Assembly (NCBI GenBank): GCA_036250195.1
Contig: JAVHZZ010000003.1
Location: 86,941,418-87,005,417 of the forward strand
Length of the DNA stretch: 64,000 bases
Reading direction: 5' to 3'
From: Mixophyes australis
Taxonomy: Eukaryota; Chordata; Amphibia; Anura; Limnodynastidae
In this document: one piece after another, positions 20,930 to 32,189 of the stretch
Layout: each line of letters starts with the position of its first letter
How positions within the stretch are numbered: the first letter of the stretch is position 1
Program-made: the position numbers and the translations under genes
The notes under the pieces: generated by a model
Seen by the model: only the letters and a program-made list of their open reading frames with translations
What the model was told of the DNA's origin: nothing
Databases searched by the model: none

Positions 20930-21150
20930 CTTAGAGATTTTTGTCCACATTGACACTATAGCATTACACAGGTGCTCTAGATTTATCGGCTGCACATTCG
21001 TGCTGCAAATCTCCTTTTCTACCACATCCCAATGTGCTCTACTGGATTGAGATATGGTGATTGTGGAGGCCATTGTAGTACTCTGAACTTATTTTCATGT
21101 TTGTGCAACCAGCTTGAGATGACGAGTGCTTTGTGATATGGCCCATTGCG
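20930..21150 (-). pseudogene. Tc1/mariner transposase C-terminal fragment
   Basis: 'NKFRVLQWPPQSPYLNPVEH' (about 21095-21030) is the C-terminal DDE signature. The family consensus is PPQSPDLNPIEH, where the Glu is the third metal-binding acid; here the Asp of DLNP is Tyr, while the Glu is kept. A broken frame then carries 'CVMLSCQCGQKSL'-type codons down to 20935. The N-terminal DNA-binding helices and the first two acidic residues are missing. Confidence 0.75.
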
Positions 21151-21384
21151 GACTATTGTGAATGAAAATCCCAGGAGAACTGCAATATTTGAGATACTCA
21201 AACCACCCTGTCTGGTACCAACAATCATTCCATGGTCAAAGTCTCTTAAATCATCATTATTATCATCATCATCACAGCAAATTAACCTCTTGACCATGTC
21301 TGCATGCTTTAATGTATGGAGGTGCTGCCAACTGAATTTCATAATTTCTTTCATTATCAAGAAAGTGTACCTAATAAAATGGTA

Positions 21385-21958
21385 ACAGAGTTATATATAT
21401 TCCAATATCTGTTAGGTGGAAGATATACAAAACAACACTTTGAATAGAAATCTATCTTAACACTATTTTAATTTTTGACCAAATGTCCTAAACTTTTCTG
21501 TGTGTGTATATGTGCGTGTGTGCTGACAAGCTATTTACCTGAATCCTCAAAATAGATTCAATCTGACTTATATATATTCCAAATCGTATTGCAAAAAAAG
21601 ACATACGTGTACAGTAATAATCATCCAACTATGCTGAATGGAGCCTATTAGTTAAATTAAACCTCACAAAAGGCTAAAATGTTGAACTCTTGATTTATTA
21701 AAATTAGCTCAGGTATATTACTCTTCTGACACAATGGTGCTGATAACCATATTCTAAAACAAATTATATGTAGATTATGTACGTATTGCCATATGCAACA
21801 TAATCCACTAATTACATTGTTATATTAATAATAAATATTATATTACACTATGGCACATCATAATCTTTAAATGATATAGTAAGCAAATTAAGAGTAACAT
21901 TTTAATGACAGGCGAACTAACTATGTTTTAACTATTAATTATAGTTCCAACATGATTC
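21385..21958. other. Unclassified AT-rich sequence
   Basis: Nothing recognisable between the Tc1/mariner element and MITE B1. Confidence 0.45.
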
Positions 21959-21961
21959 TTG

Positions 21962-22142
21962 GGGGTATATTCAATTGTTGGCGTTATTGTAAAAAGTAAT
22001 GCGCCATGCGCACTATTACCGTCATTACAGTAATAATGCACGTAATTACCGTTACTACAGTACCTTTAACGCTGAATTTCAGCTCGCAGCTCAGGGTAAT
22101 ATTTTAAACGCCGCGGGAAACGCCAACAATTGAATTTACCCC
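21962..22142. mobile_element. Palindromic MITE, family B, copy 1 (181 bp), TSD TTG
   Basis: It opens GGGGTATATTCAATTGTTGGCG and closes with the inverse CGCCAACAATTGAATTTACCCC, flanked by TTG at 21959-21961 and 22143-22145. The interior holds inverted 'taccgt/acggta'-type motifs and 'gctgaatttcagctcgcagc'. It is the same family as the sharper hairpin at 39162-39393. Noncoding. Confidence 0.8.
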
Positions 22143-23170
22143 TTGATGTATTACTGCCTAAATCCAAATACATATGATGCATACAAACAAAATGTATGGC
22201 AAATAAAGTGTGTACAATATCTTTTTAATGCTAAAACTACATTTCATTTTTATGTCTTTATTTTATTTGTACACTTTGCAAAACTGTAAGGACATAGGAA
22301 ATGATGGCTGGGCTCCTAAATTCTCGCTTTGCTTAAAAATATTAAGAACTCTAAATTTACTTTCATAGCAGATCTGTAACAAGATATATATATATACTCT
22401 TTATAAGTTATTCAGTGAAGATACTGGATACTTTCAGTTTACCCATTTATTTTATTTTCTATGTGTCATATTATTCTGTTAAGTAGTTATTTTTACATGG
22501 CTTAGGATGTATAATGTCTGCTGTTAAATTTCAAATAATAATAATAACAACCCAATGTGGAAGAATACCATTTTTGTGAAGACAAAATAATGGCAAAAAA
22601 AAGTGACTTGAATTTACATTGCAATCAATCCTCATAATACACAATGTATAAGGAATGATGTACCATAAGTACCACCTATTGAGATATATATCAACAATCT
22701 AATTTTGCTTGCATTCCACAATGGTGAATAAACCCATGTTGCTGGCCTGACATAGTAGTCTGCTTTGGATTAACTAAGACCTGAGACATCTCAGATTTAG
22801 AATGTGGTCCTTCCGTTGCTAGGCAGCTGAGTTGTCTTGACATGGTGGTTAGTTCCTTTTCATCGGGTGACAACAGTGGAATGAAAGAAGTTTTGAAAAA
22901 CTTGATAAAGGTTTTTAAAGAAGGAGGATAATTGGTGGTGCTAGCTCATGCAGCACTGTGTGGAAACTTTAAGAATGCAGTAAGGAGGGACTTTCAGTAA
23001 AAATTGTGACTCATGTACACAAACTTGACCTGGAGTCTTCTTGCAGTTTTGGTAGCTCCTTTACAAATAAAAATAAAAAAAAAAACACTGTGAGGGACAA
23101 GTTGATGTAGTGTCAAGAGTAAGCAGAATAATTAAGCCTCAAAGAAAGAAGAAAAGTATCAACATGTGTA
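22143..23170. other. Unclassified, largely non-repetitive sequence
   Basis: Short AT microsatellites only. A minus-strand 60-codon open frame at 22691-22873 has no recognised motif and is probably chance. Sequence complexity rises in 22700-23000. Confidence 0.45.
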
Positions 23171-23177
23171 ATATAGG

Positions 23178-23222
<45 letters not shown>
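23178..23222. repeat. (TA)n microsatellite
   Basis: An uninterrupted TA run of about 22 units, with no other information. Confidence 0.95.
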
Positions 23223-23227
<5 letters not shown>

Positions 23228-23402
23228 GAATAATGCATAGTAAATATGTTAGTGTAATAAAAGAACGTCATGGCAGATTATCTGTAAATATAGCATTTTT
23301 TTGACATTTCATGCATAAAGCATTGCTCTTTCTAAAACACATAAACTTTATTAATAAGATTAAATGTGTGGTTTATATTTAATAATATATATTTACATAA
23401 AC

Positions 23403-23871
23403 ACTATAAAACCACAAAAGGTTTGTAGAGGCACAATTAAGTAAGCCTTATAGTAAAGCTTAATTGTATATAAAGGAATATTTTATTTCCTATTGCAAAA
23501 ACTGCAAATAGTTATGGCAATTTTATATTGTACTTCAAACTTCTTATGTCATTCTCACTGGTCATATACAGGAGTAGCACATTAAGGATACTGTGGCAGT
23601 GTAAACACAGTGTTTTATTTCTACTACTGTGTTTACATTGCCACAGCATCCTTAATTTTTCAGAATCTTTGTTCTATCTAATAACTAAAAAATAGCTAAA
23701 TATATAAGTAAACTGTGAGAATGATATAAGAAGTTTAAAGTGCAATATAAAATTGTCATACACATACAATTTGTAGCCATATAAAATAAAATATTTTTTG
23801 CTATTTGGTTTAATTAACATCTGTAAAGAATACTTGATTGTGCCTCTAAAAACCTCTTGTGGTTTTACAGT
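23403..23871. mobile_element. 469-bp foldback (palindromic) element
   Basis: Two arms of about 230 bp are inverted copies. 'ACTATAAAACCACAAAAGG' and 'agaggcacaattaag' on the left match 'ttgattgtgcctct' and 'cctcttgtggttttacagt' on the right. 'attttatattgtacttcaaa' matches 'tttaaagtgcaatataaaat', and 'ggatactgtggcagtgtaaa' matches 'tttacattgccacagcatcc' next to the short loop. The 3-bp flanks differ (AAC and ATA). It has no coding capacity. It could be a MITE or a locally made inverted duplication; RNA from it would form a long hairpin. Confidence 0.78.
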
Positions 23872-25085
23872 ATAGTATTTTTAGATAAAGTTGGGTGTTT
23901 AGTGTTTACTATTAGAGATGGCAGAAATTCTATAATCCCTATAGGTGTGGTGTTGATCTGTTTATATATTTATTGATTTGGTGGCGTTGTTTATTGGTTA
24001 TCATTTAGTGACTAACTATTGTTATTGTTCCTGCATGTCTATTTTCATAAATGTCAATAATCATACAAAAGTTTTAAGTAAACAGTATCTAAAACAATCT
24101 ATTTAAATTAATAACACATTTCTGCTAATTGAGTTCTGTGAAAAAAAAATCATTGGTAAAAATGTGTCTTTAATTAAACTAGAGGCCAATTAATGTTGGA
24201 TTAACATTCATGGTTATTTACAGTTGTTTTTGTACTTGTTCTTGTGCTCTGACTTCCTAAAATTTCACAACCCAAAGGTTTAGAAAAATGGGGTTGTTTA
24301 GGGGCGAGGTGCAATTAAGTGGTTGCAGTCATTGTGCTGACACCACCTCTCTCATTATACCCTCTCAATCAACACTCAGCACACAGGAAACTGCTGCAAA
24401 GCCCATCTGCCACAGTTAATCTGCAGGCAAACCCACACCCATGTCTATGCCCGTTACTCTCTAGCCTTATTATTCTCAGATCCAAAGCTTCATAAGGGAT
24501 CAGCCAAAGTCCATTAAAGTAAATAATAGCTCGAAATGACAGGCTTAGCAAGGATTGGGAGGAAGTTGAAGACCAATCTGAGCTGTGAGCTCTGATTAAT
24601 AGAGAAAAGCATTAGGAAAAAAGAAAAAAATGACCTCAGCCTGCTCCAAAGAATTCCTGAACCTTGGTTGTTAGGGCAAGTGCTACCATCTGAGACGTTA
24701 GTGATCCTTGAATTTCCTTCACTTTGATGCAGCTGAAATGGGAGAATTTTAAAGGTTTAAGAAGGCCCCAGAACTCAGAGGAAGGACAATCTTAAGTCAG
24801 CTCTGCCAAACTTCTGCTGTGTTTAAAATAAACCTCTACTAGATTCCAAATTTCACACAAAAGAAAACACTTCACTAAAAAGAGATAGTGTGTTGTAGAT
24901 CATGGATATCTGCATAATTGTGTTTATCTTTAAGTTTAGAATGGAGAGCTTGCCAATGTCAATGCAGAAATGTGTCATCATTTAGGATGCAGATCTATAT
25001 AGTGTCATTGAAATAAAACTTAGCTATTAATAGGATTAAGAAAATGTACTATTAATTTACACACAGTAAATGGTGTGCATGTGTG
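23872..25085. other. Low-repeat sequence, possibly regulatory in 24400-24850
   Basis: No gene or transposon signature was seen. From about 24400 to 24850 base composition becomes balanced, with non-repetitive phrases such as 'gacctcagcctgctccaaag' and 'gtcagctctgccaaacttc', unlike the flanking AT-rich DNA. This is the texture of a conserved noncoding element, but conservation cannot be judged from one sequence. Confidence 0.3.
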
Positions 25086-25089
25086 TCTA

Positions 25090-25090
<1 letters not shown>

Positions 25091-25138
<48 letters not shown>

Positions 25139-25147
25139 CTATATATA

Positions 25148-25219
<72 letters not shown>

Positions 25220-25221
25220 TA
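25091..25221. repeat. (TA)n microsatellite, left of the Tc1-like element
   Basis: About 130 bp of TA with a few interruptions ('taactatata', 'tatttata'). It supplies the TA target for the adjacent Tc1-like insertion and continues beyond the element's right end. Confidence 0.93.
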
Positions 25222-25356
25222 TACCAATCAGCCACAACATTAAAACCACTGGCAAGTGGAGCCATTAACACTGTTTATCTTGTGACAATGGCACTTGTCA
25301 AGGAGTCAGATATATTAGGCTGCAAGTGAACAGTTATTGACGTTGAAGCTAGAAAA

Positions 25357-26042
25357 ATGGGTAAGCATAAGCATCTGAGCAACATTGACAAGGGCCAGAT
25401 TGTGATGGCTAGAGGACTGGGTCAGAGCATCTCTAAAATGGCAGGTCTTGTGGCGTATGCCGTGTTTAAGGATAACCAGTGAAAATTGCTGAAAAAGTTA
25501 ATGCGGGCTATGATAGAAAGGTGTCTGAATGCAAAATGTGTCACAGCTCGCCAGCGGCAGACCGATCAGACTGCCCATACTGACCCCTGTCCATCGCTGA
25601 AAGCATCTAGAATGGAAACCATGAGTGCTAGAACTGGGCCATGGAGCAAAGGAAGAAGGTAGCCTGGTCTAATGACTCATGTTTTCCTTTACATGATGTG
25701 GATGGCCAGGTGCATGTGCGTCATTTACCTGGGGAAGAGATGGCACCAGGATGGGATGAAGGCAAGCAGGTGGAGACAGTGTGATGGTCTGGACAATGTT
25801 CTGCTGGGTTCTGGCATTCAGTGACCTGTTTACAGTAGAATAATATTCTCTGCCACAATGCAAAAATTGTTCATGAATGTTTTGTGGAACATGACAAAGA
25901 GTTCAAGGTGTTGCCTTGGCCTCTAAATTTTACAGATTTCAAATTTTTCAGATTTCAATCCAATCGATTATCTGTAGAATGCACTGGAAAAACAAGTCAG
26001 AGCCATGGAGGTCCCACCTTTCAATTTACACGACCTAAAGGA
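25357..26042 (+). pseudogene. Tc1-like transposase remnant
   Basis: The opening 'MGKHKHLSNIDKGQIVMARG' and 'SISKMAG' match the N-terminal helix-turn-helix of Tc1 transposases. Later pieces in shifting frames are 'WSNDSCFPLHDVDGQVHVRH' and 'HDKEFKVLPWPLNF' before the C-terminal DLNPIE position, which is lost in a small duplication ('acagatttcaaatttttcagatttc' near 25932). The 3' codons continue at 27520-27608 ('WCQIPQDTLKGLMESVPRW'), beyond the hAT insertion. Many stops and frameshifts. Confidence 0.75.
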
Positions 26043-26050
26043 TCTACTGC

Positions 26051-27511
26051 CAGGGCCTGATCAACCACTAGGCTGACCAGGCTGCAGCCTGGGGCGCTGG
26101 GTCCCGGGGGGCGCTGCACTGTGGGTATTTTTTTTTTTTGTCATTTTTTTTTTCTTGATTCATTTTTTTTTCGGGGTGGGGGAGGGGGGGGAGTCGCCGC
26201 TGGGGATCGCCACGGGGGGGTGGAGGGCTCAACGATCAAAAGCATTGGTGGTCAGTGGTTAGCAACACACAGCCAATTGCCAGGCTGCCTGTTGCTGTGC
26301 AGCAGACAGGAAGCAGGACGTCTTCACTTCCTATCTGCTGATCTGAGGAGAGGAGCGACGCTGGCACAACTACAGGTAAGTGAAGGGGGGAACTGCCCTG
26401 CATATCTATAGGGAGGGGGGGAACTGCCCTGCATATCTATAGGGAGGGGGGAGGAACTGCCCTGCATATCTATAGGGAGGGGGGGGGAACTGCCCTGCAT
26501 ATCTATAGGGAGGGGGGGGGGGGGGACTGCCCTGCATATCTATAGGGAGGGGGGGAACTGCCCTGCATATCTATAGGAAGGGGGGGAACTACCCTGCATA
26601 TCTATAGGGAGGGGGAGAACTACCCTGCATATCTATAGGGAGGGGGGGAACTACCCTGCATATCTATAGGGAGGGAGAGGGGGGACTGTCATGCATATGT
26701 ATAGGGAGGGAGAGGGGGACTGTCATACAAATCTATAGGGTGGGAGGGGGGGGGGGCTGCCATGAAAATCTATAGGGAGGTAGAGAGGTTGATATGTATG
26801 AAGGAGGGCAGAGGAGGGGGGCTGATATATGTGACTGGGGGAGTTTTGATGTGACGGGGGGGGGATAGCTAGCTAGCAGAGTGGAGGTAAGGAAAATAGC
26901 TGCAAGGGGGATGGATGCAGGGTGGGAGGTAAAGAAAATGGCTGCAGCAGGGGTTAAGGAAAATGGCTGTGCGGGGGGGGGGTTGTGGTTAAGGAAAATG
27001 GCTGCAGGGGGTATTTAAAAAATAGAGCAGCTTTGGGGGGCAGAATCTCATGATTGTGTGGTGGTCACATGGGTGGTCTCAGCAATCACTAGAATACTAA
27101 ATATTAGTGAGATGGGGCTGGTAGAGGTTTGTATTTGATTGACAACAAATATTCAGATATTGCTTATATATGCCTGTCCAATGGGGTACTTTTAGCTGGC
27201 CATAATGGAGTGTTTTGTTTTAACTAAAGGGCCTAATCATTCAGGGTTTGCATTATAATACATTTTTGCATTTTCAAAAAAGGACGCCAACTTTCCAGAA
27301 GCCAGCGAGAGGATAACAAAGTTGCAAGAGAGAAGAGCAAGGACAGGTAAGAGACAATGGCACAATCTGTCTAAATTTGAATGCTGGAGAATACACCTGA
27401 ACATTCATATTCAGGAGTGTTCCTATACACCTATATATTCGGAGGAGGGTGGAAGGGGGGGCGCTGCGGCCGTATTAGCCTAGGGCGGCCAGAACCCTTA
27501 ATCAGGCCCTG
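26051..27511. mobile_element. hAT-type non-autonomous element, 1461 bp, perfect 8-bp TSD
   Basis: It starts CAGGGCCTGATCAACC and ends GGTTCTG-type sequence closing 'CCCTTAATCAGGCCCTG', with TCTACTGC at 26043-26050 and 27512-27519. CAGGG termini plus an 8-bp TSD identify hAT. No transposase is encoded. The interior has homopolymer runs, a long minisatellite (26380-26780) and 'aggacgccaactttccagaag...gacaggtaagagaca' near 27280-27355. A diverged relative of that last block lies at 28649-28740 in the neighbouring element. Confidence 0.9.
26378..26790. repeat. G-rich minisatellite, about 34-37 bp unit, some 11 copies
   Basis: The unit is 'aactgccctgcatatctatagggaggggggg'. Variation is mainly in G-run length and in 'actgccctg' versus 'actaccctg'; the last three copies drift to 'ctgtcatgcatatgtat' and 'ctgccatgaaaatctat'. 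It lies wholly inside the hAT element. Confidence 0.93.
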
Positions 27512-27663
27512 TCTACTGCTAACGTCTTGGTGCCAGATACCACAGGACACCTTGAAAGGTCTTATGGAGTCAGTGCCTCGATGGGCCAGAGCTGTTCTGG
27601 TGGCATGAGAGGGACCTGCACAATACTAGTCAGGTGATTTTAATGATGTGGCTGATCGGTGTA

Positions 27664-27691
27664 TGTATGTATGTATGTATGTATGTGTATG

Positions 27692-27730
<39 letters not shown>

Positions 27731-27757
27731 CACATACACATACACATATATATGTAT

Positions 27758-27810
<53 letters not shown>
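27664..27810. repeat. (TATG)n, (TA)n and (CA)n microsatellite block
   Basis: GTAT repeats at 27661-27690, TA at 27696-27726, CA at 27760-27773, and TA at 27774-27806. Together with 25091-25221 it is the AT microsatellite that the Tc1-like element entered. Confidence 0.93.
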
Positions 27811-29579
27811 TAGGGGCTGGCTGGGCAGGGGGGTGCATGTGCCCCGGGCCGGACCAAAATAAAATATTTTGGGCCAGCACAATCCCTAATCTCACTTACT
27901 TGGTGACTGAGACCAGCCACCTTCTCATTGGCCTGCAGATCTGACCGCCTCCTTCCCACTAATTTTGGTTGGCTATTGCTGTCACATGGGACGCGCACTA
28001 TGTGATAGGTGCCGTCCCATGTCAGAAGACTGCAGAGCGCTCGGCATGGATGGAAGAAGGTAAGTGCGGGGGTGGTATATTAAGTGTGTGTGTATGTATA
28101 CTGTATGTGTGAGTATGAGGCCAGTATATTTTGTGTGTGAGTGAGGGGCCAGTATATTGTGTGTGTGTGTATGAGGGGGTCCATATATTAATATAATGTG
28201 TGATGGAAGGGGGTATTAATTTAATGGTGGAGTGTAGGTGGGGGCTAATTATGGGTGCTATTTTATTTGTGGGGTGATGGTGGGGTAATTTAATTGAATA
28301 GTGAGACCTATGAAGTTAAGAAGGGGTGATTGGACCTTTAATTTAATGTTGGGGTGGTTTGGGACCTATTAATTGATTGTGGCGCTGTTTGGGGAAATTA
28401 AGGTCTATAGATTAAATGTGATTATAAATTATTGAATGCCTGTTATGGATATATTTATTAAACGTAAATGCTATTTAATTTATTGCTGGAGCTGTTTGGA
28501 GGGAGGGAGATAGGTTTATTTATTAAATGGGAATACTATTAATTTAGTGTCAGAGCTAGTTGGAGGGAAACAGGTCTATTTATCAAATGTGACTACTGTT
28601 ATTGGTTGGAGTTTTCTAAGTTACATGTACCCATTTTTGTTTACAAATAGGACCCTCAACATTCCAGGATCCAGACAAGCAGCGCCAGATCTAAAGAAAC
28701 CAGCAGGCACAAATGGTGAAAGTGACAAGAACAGGTAGGAAACAGCAGGACTGTCTACCAATTGTCCTGAATCTGGTGGGACAGTCCTGAATTTGGGTGT
28801 CTGTCTTGCTTAGTCAGGATTTGGTCCGATTGCAAGGACAGTTGGAAGGTATCTCTTGATCCACACTGTACTGTTTGTGAAGGCAGAGCTGCGTGCAGCT
28901 AACAGTAGTGCACACAGTTTTGCCTGTGTATTTTCTAAAATGACAACCATGTTACATCATAGGGGCCCCACTGTCTAAAGTACCCCGGGCACCTGAGAGC
29001 CTTAATCCAGCTCTTGGCCAGGATGTCAGATTGATACCTAGTGCTCTGCTTCTCCTCTCAGTACCAACCCTCATAATATTTGTTTTATGTTAAACCTAAA
29101 AGAAATAATAACCCTATTACTACATAGGGTGAAGCAAAAACAAGCTCTTTTGCTGGAAAACAAATCAGGTTTTTAATGCAAAAGGGCTTTTTGCATTTTG
29201 ATAAATCAGCCCCTATCTTCATTACTGTAATAGAACATTATTATATAATCAATTGCTATAATATGATTTAAGCCTCATTATAATCAGCCAGGAATGTGTA
29301 AAAAAAAAAAGAAAAAAATGGGAGAGGGAACATAGAAAATAAAATGCAATATAAAGTGAGGTTTGTTTTTTGTTGCATTATTTGTTTCCATTATTTAAGA
29401 TTTATCATTTATTATAATAAAGTAATAAAGTATTGCTTGGTCAAGAAACACTAAAATTGCCTCTTTTTTATATTGATAAATATATATTGTATTGAAAAGC
29501 ACCCTATAAGGATAGGCCGCTACTACGGGCCAGTGCTTTGTGCTTGCCCCCCGAGCTAAAGTCTGCCAGCCAGCCCCTA
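27811..29579. mobile_element. Inverted-repeat DNA transposon, non-autonomous, about 1.77 kb
   Basis: The left end TAGGGGCTGGCTGGGCAGG and the right end 'CTGCCAGCCAGCCCCTA' are inverted repeats. Subterminal 'gtgccccgggccgg' pairs loosely with 'acgggccagtgc...tgccccccgag'. A block at 28649-28740 is a diverged relative of 27280-27360 in the hAT element next door. A second terminus-like stretch at 28968-29017 ('ccccgggcacctgagagccttaatccagctcttgg') may mark a nested copy. The TSD is unclear because both flanks are AT microsatellite. No transposase was found; hAT is likely. Confidence 0.6.
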
Positions 29580-29604
29580 ATATATATAAGCCTAGCGGCG
29601 TGTG

Positions 29605-29651
<47 letters not shown>

Positions 29652-29798
29652 CTATTTTCTCAGAAAGGGCTCATCCAATTGACCTGAAATTTGGTATACT
29701 GACATTATTTGACAAAAAAATTATAATAGTGAAGTCAGTTAACTTCCATCATCCCCCCTTCCCCCCGTGGGAGGGGTAGTAAAGGCTAAATTTACCAG

Positions 29799-30008
29799 TT
29801 GAGGACTCAAACTCTTGACTGTGTGGGTATTTATTTACCAGAGCCTGTGTTTGGTCATGGACAATTGTGTGTCGCATTTTCACGAGTACGGAGAAGCAGT
29901 GATGTGAAAGTGCAGGTTATGAATACTGCCCATCAAGGAAGACTGATTGAGCACAGCGATAAGGTGTTTAGCAGAAACGTTGTGTATCGAGAGGTTTTAG
30001 AACAGTAA
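29799..30008 (+). pseudogene. Helitron PIF1-type helicase C-terminal fragment
   Basis: The 70-codon frame includes 'TLDCVGIYLPEPVFGHGQLC' and 'VAFSRVRRSSDVKVQV', which cover the last helicase motifs of Helitron proteins (GQTLxxVGIYL, HGQLYVAxSRV). It ends 'FSRNVVYREVLEQ' at a natural stop. The preceding GQ of the motif is RT here. Upstream helicase motifs I-IV are missing. Its ends match the family's native C-terminus, so the break is at the N side. Confidence 0.85.
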
Positions 30009-30213
30009 GACGATGGAGATTAAGGATGTGGCGATGAAGATGAAGCATGAGGTGATGGAGAAGAATGATGAGGTGGTGACATGTGGACAAAACCACGTTA
30101 AAAAAGGGCGCTTACGTCGGGAAGTAACGCTCTTCCTCTGGGGAGGCCTGGCCTAGCCCCAAATGAATGGCAAGAACCTTTTTGACACCTTAGGTAGCTT
30201 GATTTGACTAGAA

Positions 30214-30241
30214 TGCATGAGTATCATGCACGGGTTAACTT
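30214..30241 (+). terminator. Helitron 3' terminal stem-loop
   Basis: A perfect 7-bp stem (TGCATGA/TCATGCA) with a GTA loop, 11 bases before the apparent element end at the start of a (TA)n tract (30245-30277). In Helitrons this structure marks the end of the transferred strand. Confidence 0.65.
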
Positions 30242-30242
30242 G

Positions 30243-30279
<37 letters not shown>

Positions 30280-32189
30280 TTTTACACACCTAGAGCTTAC
30301 ACTTTGATTTCAAAGGATAGGTTGATCATTGTTTCATTCCAAACAAAACTCTGAAACATCTGGTACAGTATATTGGCAGTGATGATTTCTTAGGAAAATA
30401 TGAGTGGTCTATTTTGAGGCTTCAGTTCAGGATGAATTCTGTTTTAAAATGTTATTGTACACATCATAATTCTTGTAATGCATATAATCACTGCCAAAAA
30501 ATTACTTTTTTCCAAGCAAATTTACCAGTCTGAAAAGATTTAGCCATATATAATGCTAAAAATGTCAAACAGGCAGTGGCTGTGAAGTAATATGTAGAAG
30601 GAAAAACATTAAATGCAGTGGACACGTATTTATTTTTTACATAGATGAATTGAGGAAAACATTGTTCATGAAACTTTTCTTGGTGCAACATAATGTGCTT
30701 TTCTATTTATTTATTTTTTAGATAATTATTGGTAATTCCAAAACATATGAAATCATATAACTTTATTCCTAAATAAAATTATAAATATAAATAATTGATT
30801 TCATTGCTCATGTTAGATCTGGATAAATGTTAATAAAAGTTATGTTAGGAATTAAGGAGACATAAGCTAAATGCCTCCCAAAATTTTGAGTTTCTGCAAA
30901 TATCATTGCTTTGTTGCTGGAAAGTCAGTTGTCAAGAGTTGTGTTAAAGAATAATTACAGAATTATAATGAAAATAATTCTATTTATTAATCTAATTTTA
31001 AGTACAAAAAAAACAAAACCTTGAACAAATTCACAAACTATTGGCTTAAAAATCAGTAACAGTGATGTTTATTGCAATTTTTATTCCTAATCATTTTTGA
31101 GAATTAATTCTCAGTGTTCTAATATATGGATGATATAATAAGTATTATAGCCTTAAATAAATGTACTTATTTTCAGGCTTTTATAATCCTTGCTACTGAA
31201 ATGAATATGAGTAAGGTGAGAATACGTTTCTCATTGCACAATAAGCTGCGGAATTTCACATGTTTCTCCAGCAGAATTCGGCCTTAAGTGTCACATGTGG
31301 AATTCCCTCTATCAATTTTGTTCCGCTGGGAATTCAAACTCGCCACAGAGCAAAAGCAATTGATCGCTGTTTTCCTAGCTCTATTTCTAGACTATAAATG
31401 TACAAAATTGGAATTTACAAATACATTGCCGAATGGTGAAGCAAAAGTGAAGCTCAAAAATGATATCACACCCATCGAAAAGGCTTGTCTTACATCTCTA
31501 ATTATGAGTTCTTTTTCACTAACATTCAGCGTTAACATTAAGGGTAATATTTTAGTTTTTTACATTATTGCTCTTTTTGACAGCATTTTTACAGTGAGGA
31601 GGGATCATAATTTGTTAATATTAAATAAAGAGTTAAAAGCTTAGTAGCCTCAGTGTAGCTTGTTTCTTTCGATTTTTATTTGTAAACTCAAGAAAAGATT
31701 GCTAAAATTTAGAAAAAAAATAAAAGTAATGTTTTTTTATATCGCATTTACAGTTTTTCAAGTTATAAATTTTATCCTTCAATTACTTTTGCATAGATAA
31801 CGTATAACTTATAAGCATTCTAAAATATTTTTTATTGTGGACTTCTCAATCAATGAATGCAAAGGCATTGTATAATGGGAAGCATATTAGTAAACTATGA
31901 ATGGGTAAAAGCAAGGCAAACATGAATAGGTGTGCTGTCTACTTGAGGATGTGATTAAAGGCTATAGTAACAGTCTCATCATTGTCAGCTGTCAGTACCA
32001 CTCCAGCATTTTTTTTTAGCTCAAATGACACTTAATACTAACATTTGTCTTGGTGATCATTTATCAATGTCCTGTCTCAGAACCAGATCACATATAACAC
32101 CTTTAGCAACTGTTGTGATGACTTCTGCATAATGTTAAGTTTTTGCTGCTCTGTTGTCTCAGAATCAATTCTAGATTTTGCTAAATGTC
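30242..32189. other. Unclassified AT-rich sequence
   Basis: A (TA)n run at 30245-30277 and otherwise single-copy AT-rich DNA. A small inverted repeat, 'ggaatttcacatgt...cacatgtggaattcc', lies at 31251-31307. The plus-strand 118-codon frame at 31288-31644 begins inside it and shows no family motif; it is probably chance. Confidence 0.45.

Larger units (their letters stand above)
20341..21382 (-). mobile_element. Tc1/mariner-like element (-), carrying a hAT MITE
   Basis: The ends are inverted: GGCCACTTTATTAGTTACAC on the left and GTGTACCTAATAAAATGG on the right. TA stands at 20339-20340 and 21383-21384, the canonical Tc1/mariner target. Inside, on the minus strand, a transposase C-terminus is recognisable. 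Without the 469-bp nested hAT (20460-20928) only about 570 bp remain, so most of the transposase is deleted. Confidence 0.82.
25222..27663 (+). mobile_element. Tc1-like transposon (+), carrying a hAT element
   Basis: The left end TACCAATCAGCCACAACATT and the right end 'AATGATGTGGCTGATCGGTGTA' are inverted repeats of a Tc1 group widespread in fish and frogs. TA-rich microsatellite lies on both sides. Without the nested hAT (26051-27511 and one TSD copy) the element is about 0.97 kb. The transposase remnant starts near 25357 (M-G-K-H-K) and resumes after the hAT. Confidence 0.85.
29580..30241 (+). mobile_element. Helitron 3' part with helicase C-terminus and terminal hairpin
   Basis: A (GT)n tract at 29604-29646 is followed by 'gacctgaaatttggtatac' near 29680, then the helicase C-terminal codons (29799-30008). 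The end is a hairpin, TGCATGA-GTA-TCATGCA at 30214-30230, followed by CGGGTTAACTT. A short stem-loop just inside the 3' end is the Helitron termination signal. The Rep domain and most of the helicase are absent. The exact 5' end is uncertain. Confidence 0.75.

Noticed and set aside
25075..25329. Tyr/Ile-repeat frames in (TA)n tracts here and at 27626-27998
   Set aside because: Microsatellite translated in all frames; no protein.
31288..31644. 118-codon plus-strand open frame
   Set aside because: No family motif, composition typical of chance AT-rich frames, begins inside a small inverted repeat, and no promoter or splice context.
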